From positions 1-22,953 of the forward strand of contig SLPX01000194.1 in assembly GCA_007131745.1 (NCBI GenBank): a stretch of 22,953 nucleotides of DNA. Reading direction: 5' to 3'. A program made the translations under genes and the position numbers. Every line of letters starts with the position of its first letter. The first letter of the stretch is position 1. The notes under the pieces are model-generated. The model was not told the origin of the DNA. It made no database searches and saw only the letters and a list, made by a program, of their open reading frames with translations. Origin of the DNA: Myxococcales bacterium (GTDB lineage Bacteria; Myxococcota; Polyangia; HGW-17; SLPX01). Below, in pieces: positions 22,684-22,953 of this stretch.

Positions 22684-22953
22684 TCAACGTCTCTTTTTAA
22701 CCAGTTCGAGGTTCCTTTTTGCTTCCGCGTGGGCCGGGTTTCTTTTCAAAACTCTTTTATACATTTTTTCAGCCTCGGAAAGGTTACCAGCCCTGAAATA
22801 AGCATTTCCCAAGAGTACCATCGTCCTCGTATCGGATGACAATCGCAACGCTGAACGAAAATGCTGGATCGCCGCGGGATACCTTTCCTGTTCAAACGCC
22901 ACCTCACCCAATCCTCTCAAAGCTCCCGCGTTGCGGGAATCCATTGTCCGGGC
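22684..22953 (-). CDS. TPR-repeat protein, C-terminal fragment (5' end outside window)
   Basis: Only the last 89 codons are in the window. The frame stays open to the window edge beyond the first ATG (22944), so that ATG is probably internal. At least two tetratricopeptide repeats are readable: ALRGLGEVAFEQERYPAAIQ followed by HFRSALRLSS, and MVLLGNAYFRAGNLSEAEKM followed by YKRVLKRNPAH, with the usual small residues at positions 8 and 20 and a final partial helix (AEAKRNLELVKKRR). TPR domains act in protein-protein contacts; the rest of this protein, its location and its partners cannot be judged. It is separated by 131 bases from the methyltransferase gene on the same strand. Confidence 0.85.
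   Translation of the reverse strand, partial: ARTMDSRNAGALRGLGEVAFEQERYPAAIQHFRSALRLSSDTRTMVLLGNAYFRAGNLSEAEKMYKRVLKRNPAHAEAKRNLELVKKRR

Overview
The window looks like chromosomal DNA of a Gram-negative, probably anaerobic bacterium of the Desulfobacterota/'deltaproteobacterial' type. That placement is an inference. It rests on three lipobox-bearing lipoproteins and an outer-membrane barrel protein, which imply an outer membrane, and on an ADP-forming acyl-CoA synthetase, a multi-cluster ferredoxin-like protein, a molybdenum hydroxylase and a tyrosine phenol-lyase relative, which suit a fermentative or syntrophic lifestyle. No rRNA, tRNA, CRISPR array, transposase or integrase was seen, and no gene-free stretch exceeds about 190 bases.

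Layout. Bases 1-1488 (+) hold the 3' part of an aldehyde dehydrogenase gene. It converges on three minus-strand lipoprotein genes (1514-6696). These paralogues are built from a roughly 28-residue two-cysteine module alternating with collagen-like Gly-Gln-Asp/Gly-Ala-Asp runs, and end in a shared beta-rich C-terminal domain; two of them also carry a PPC-like domain. Upstream of them on the same strand lies a probable operon (13121 to 6806): a CDP-glycerol-transferase-like enzyme, the FAD, [2Fe-2S] and molybdopterin subunits of a xanthine-dehydrogenase-family hydroxylase, and glmM. A divergent intergenic region with a strong nested palindrome separates it from two plus-strand envelope genes (13309-15347): an exported protein of unknown function and a predicted Omp85-like barrel.

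Convergent to these is a second minus-strand metabolic cluster (21569 to 15355): the alpha and beta subunits of an ADP-forming acyl-CoA synthetase, a 913-residue tandem fusion of two tyrosine phenol-lyase/tryptophanase-fold halves, and a winged-helix/4Fe-4S protein. Together these suggest breakdown of an aromatic amino acid to pyruvate (plus phenol if the substrate is tyrosine), later conversion of acyl-CoA to free acid with ATP formation, and electron transfer through the iron-sulfur protein. A membrane-anchored SAM methyltransferase and the end of a TPR protein gene close the window on the minus strand.

The most unusual item is the fused lyase. The N-terminal half has lost the PLP lysine and the main cofactor- and substrate-binding arginines but keeps the canonical GDEAYAGS segment. 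The C-terminal half keeps all the cofactor and substrate residues but has lost that segment. In this family the segment is contributed across the dimer interface, so the protein looks like a covalent pseudo-dimer with a single composite active site.
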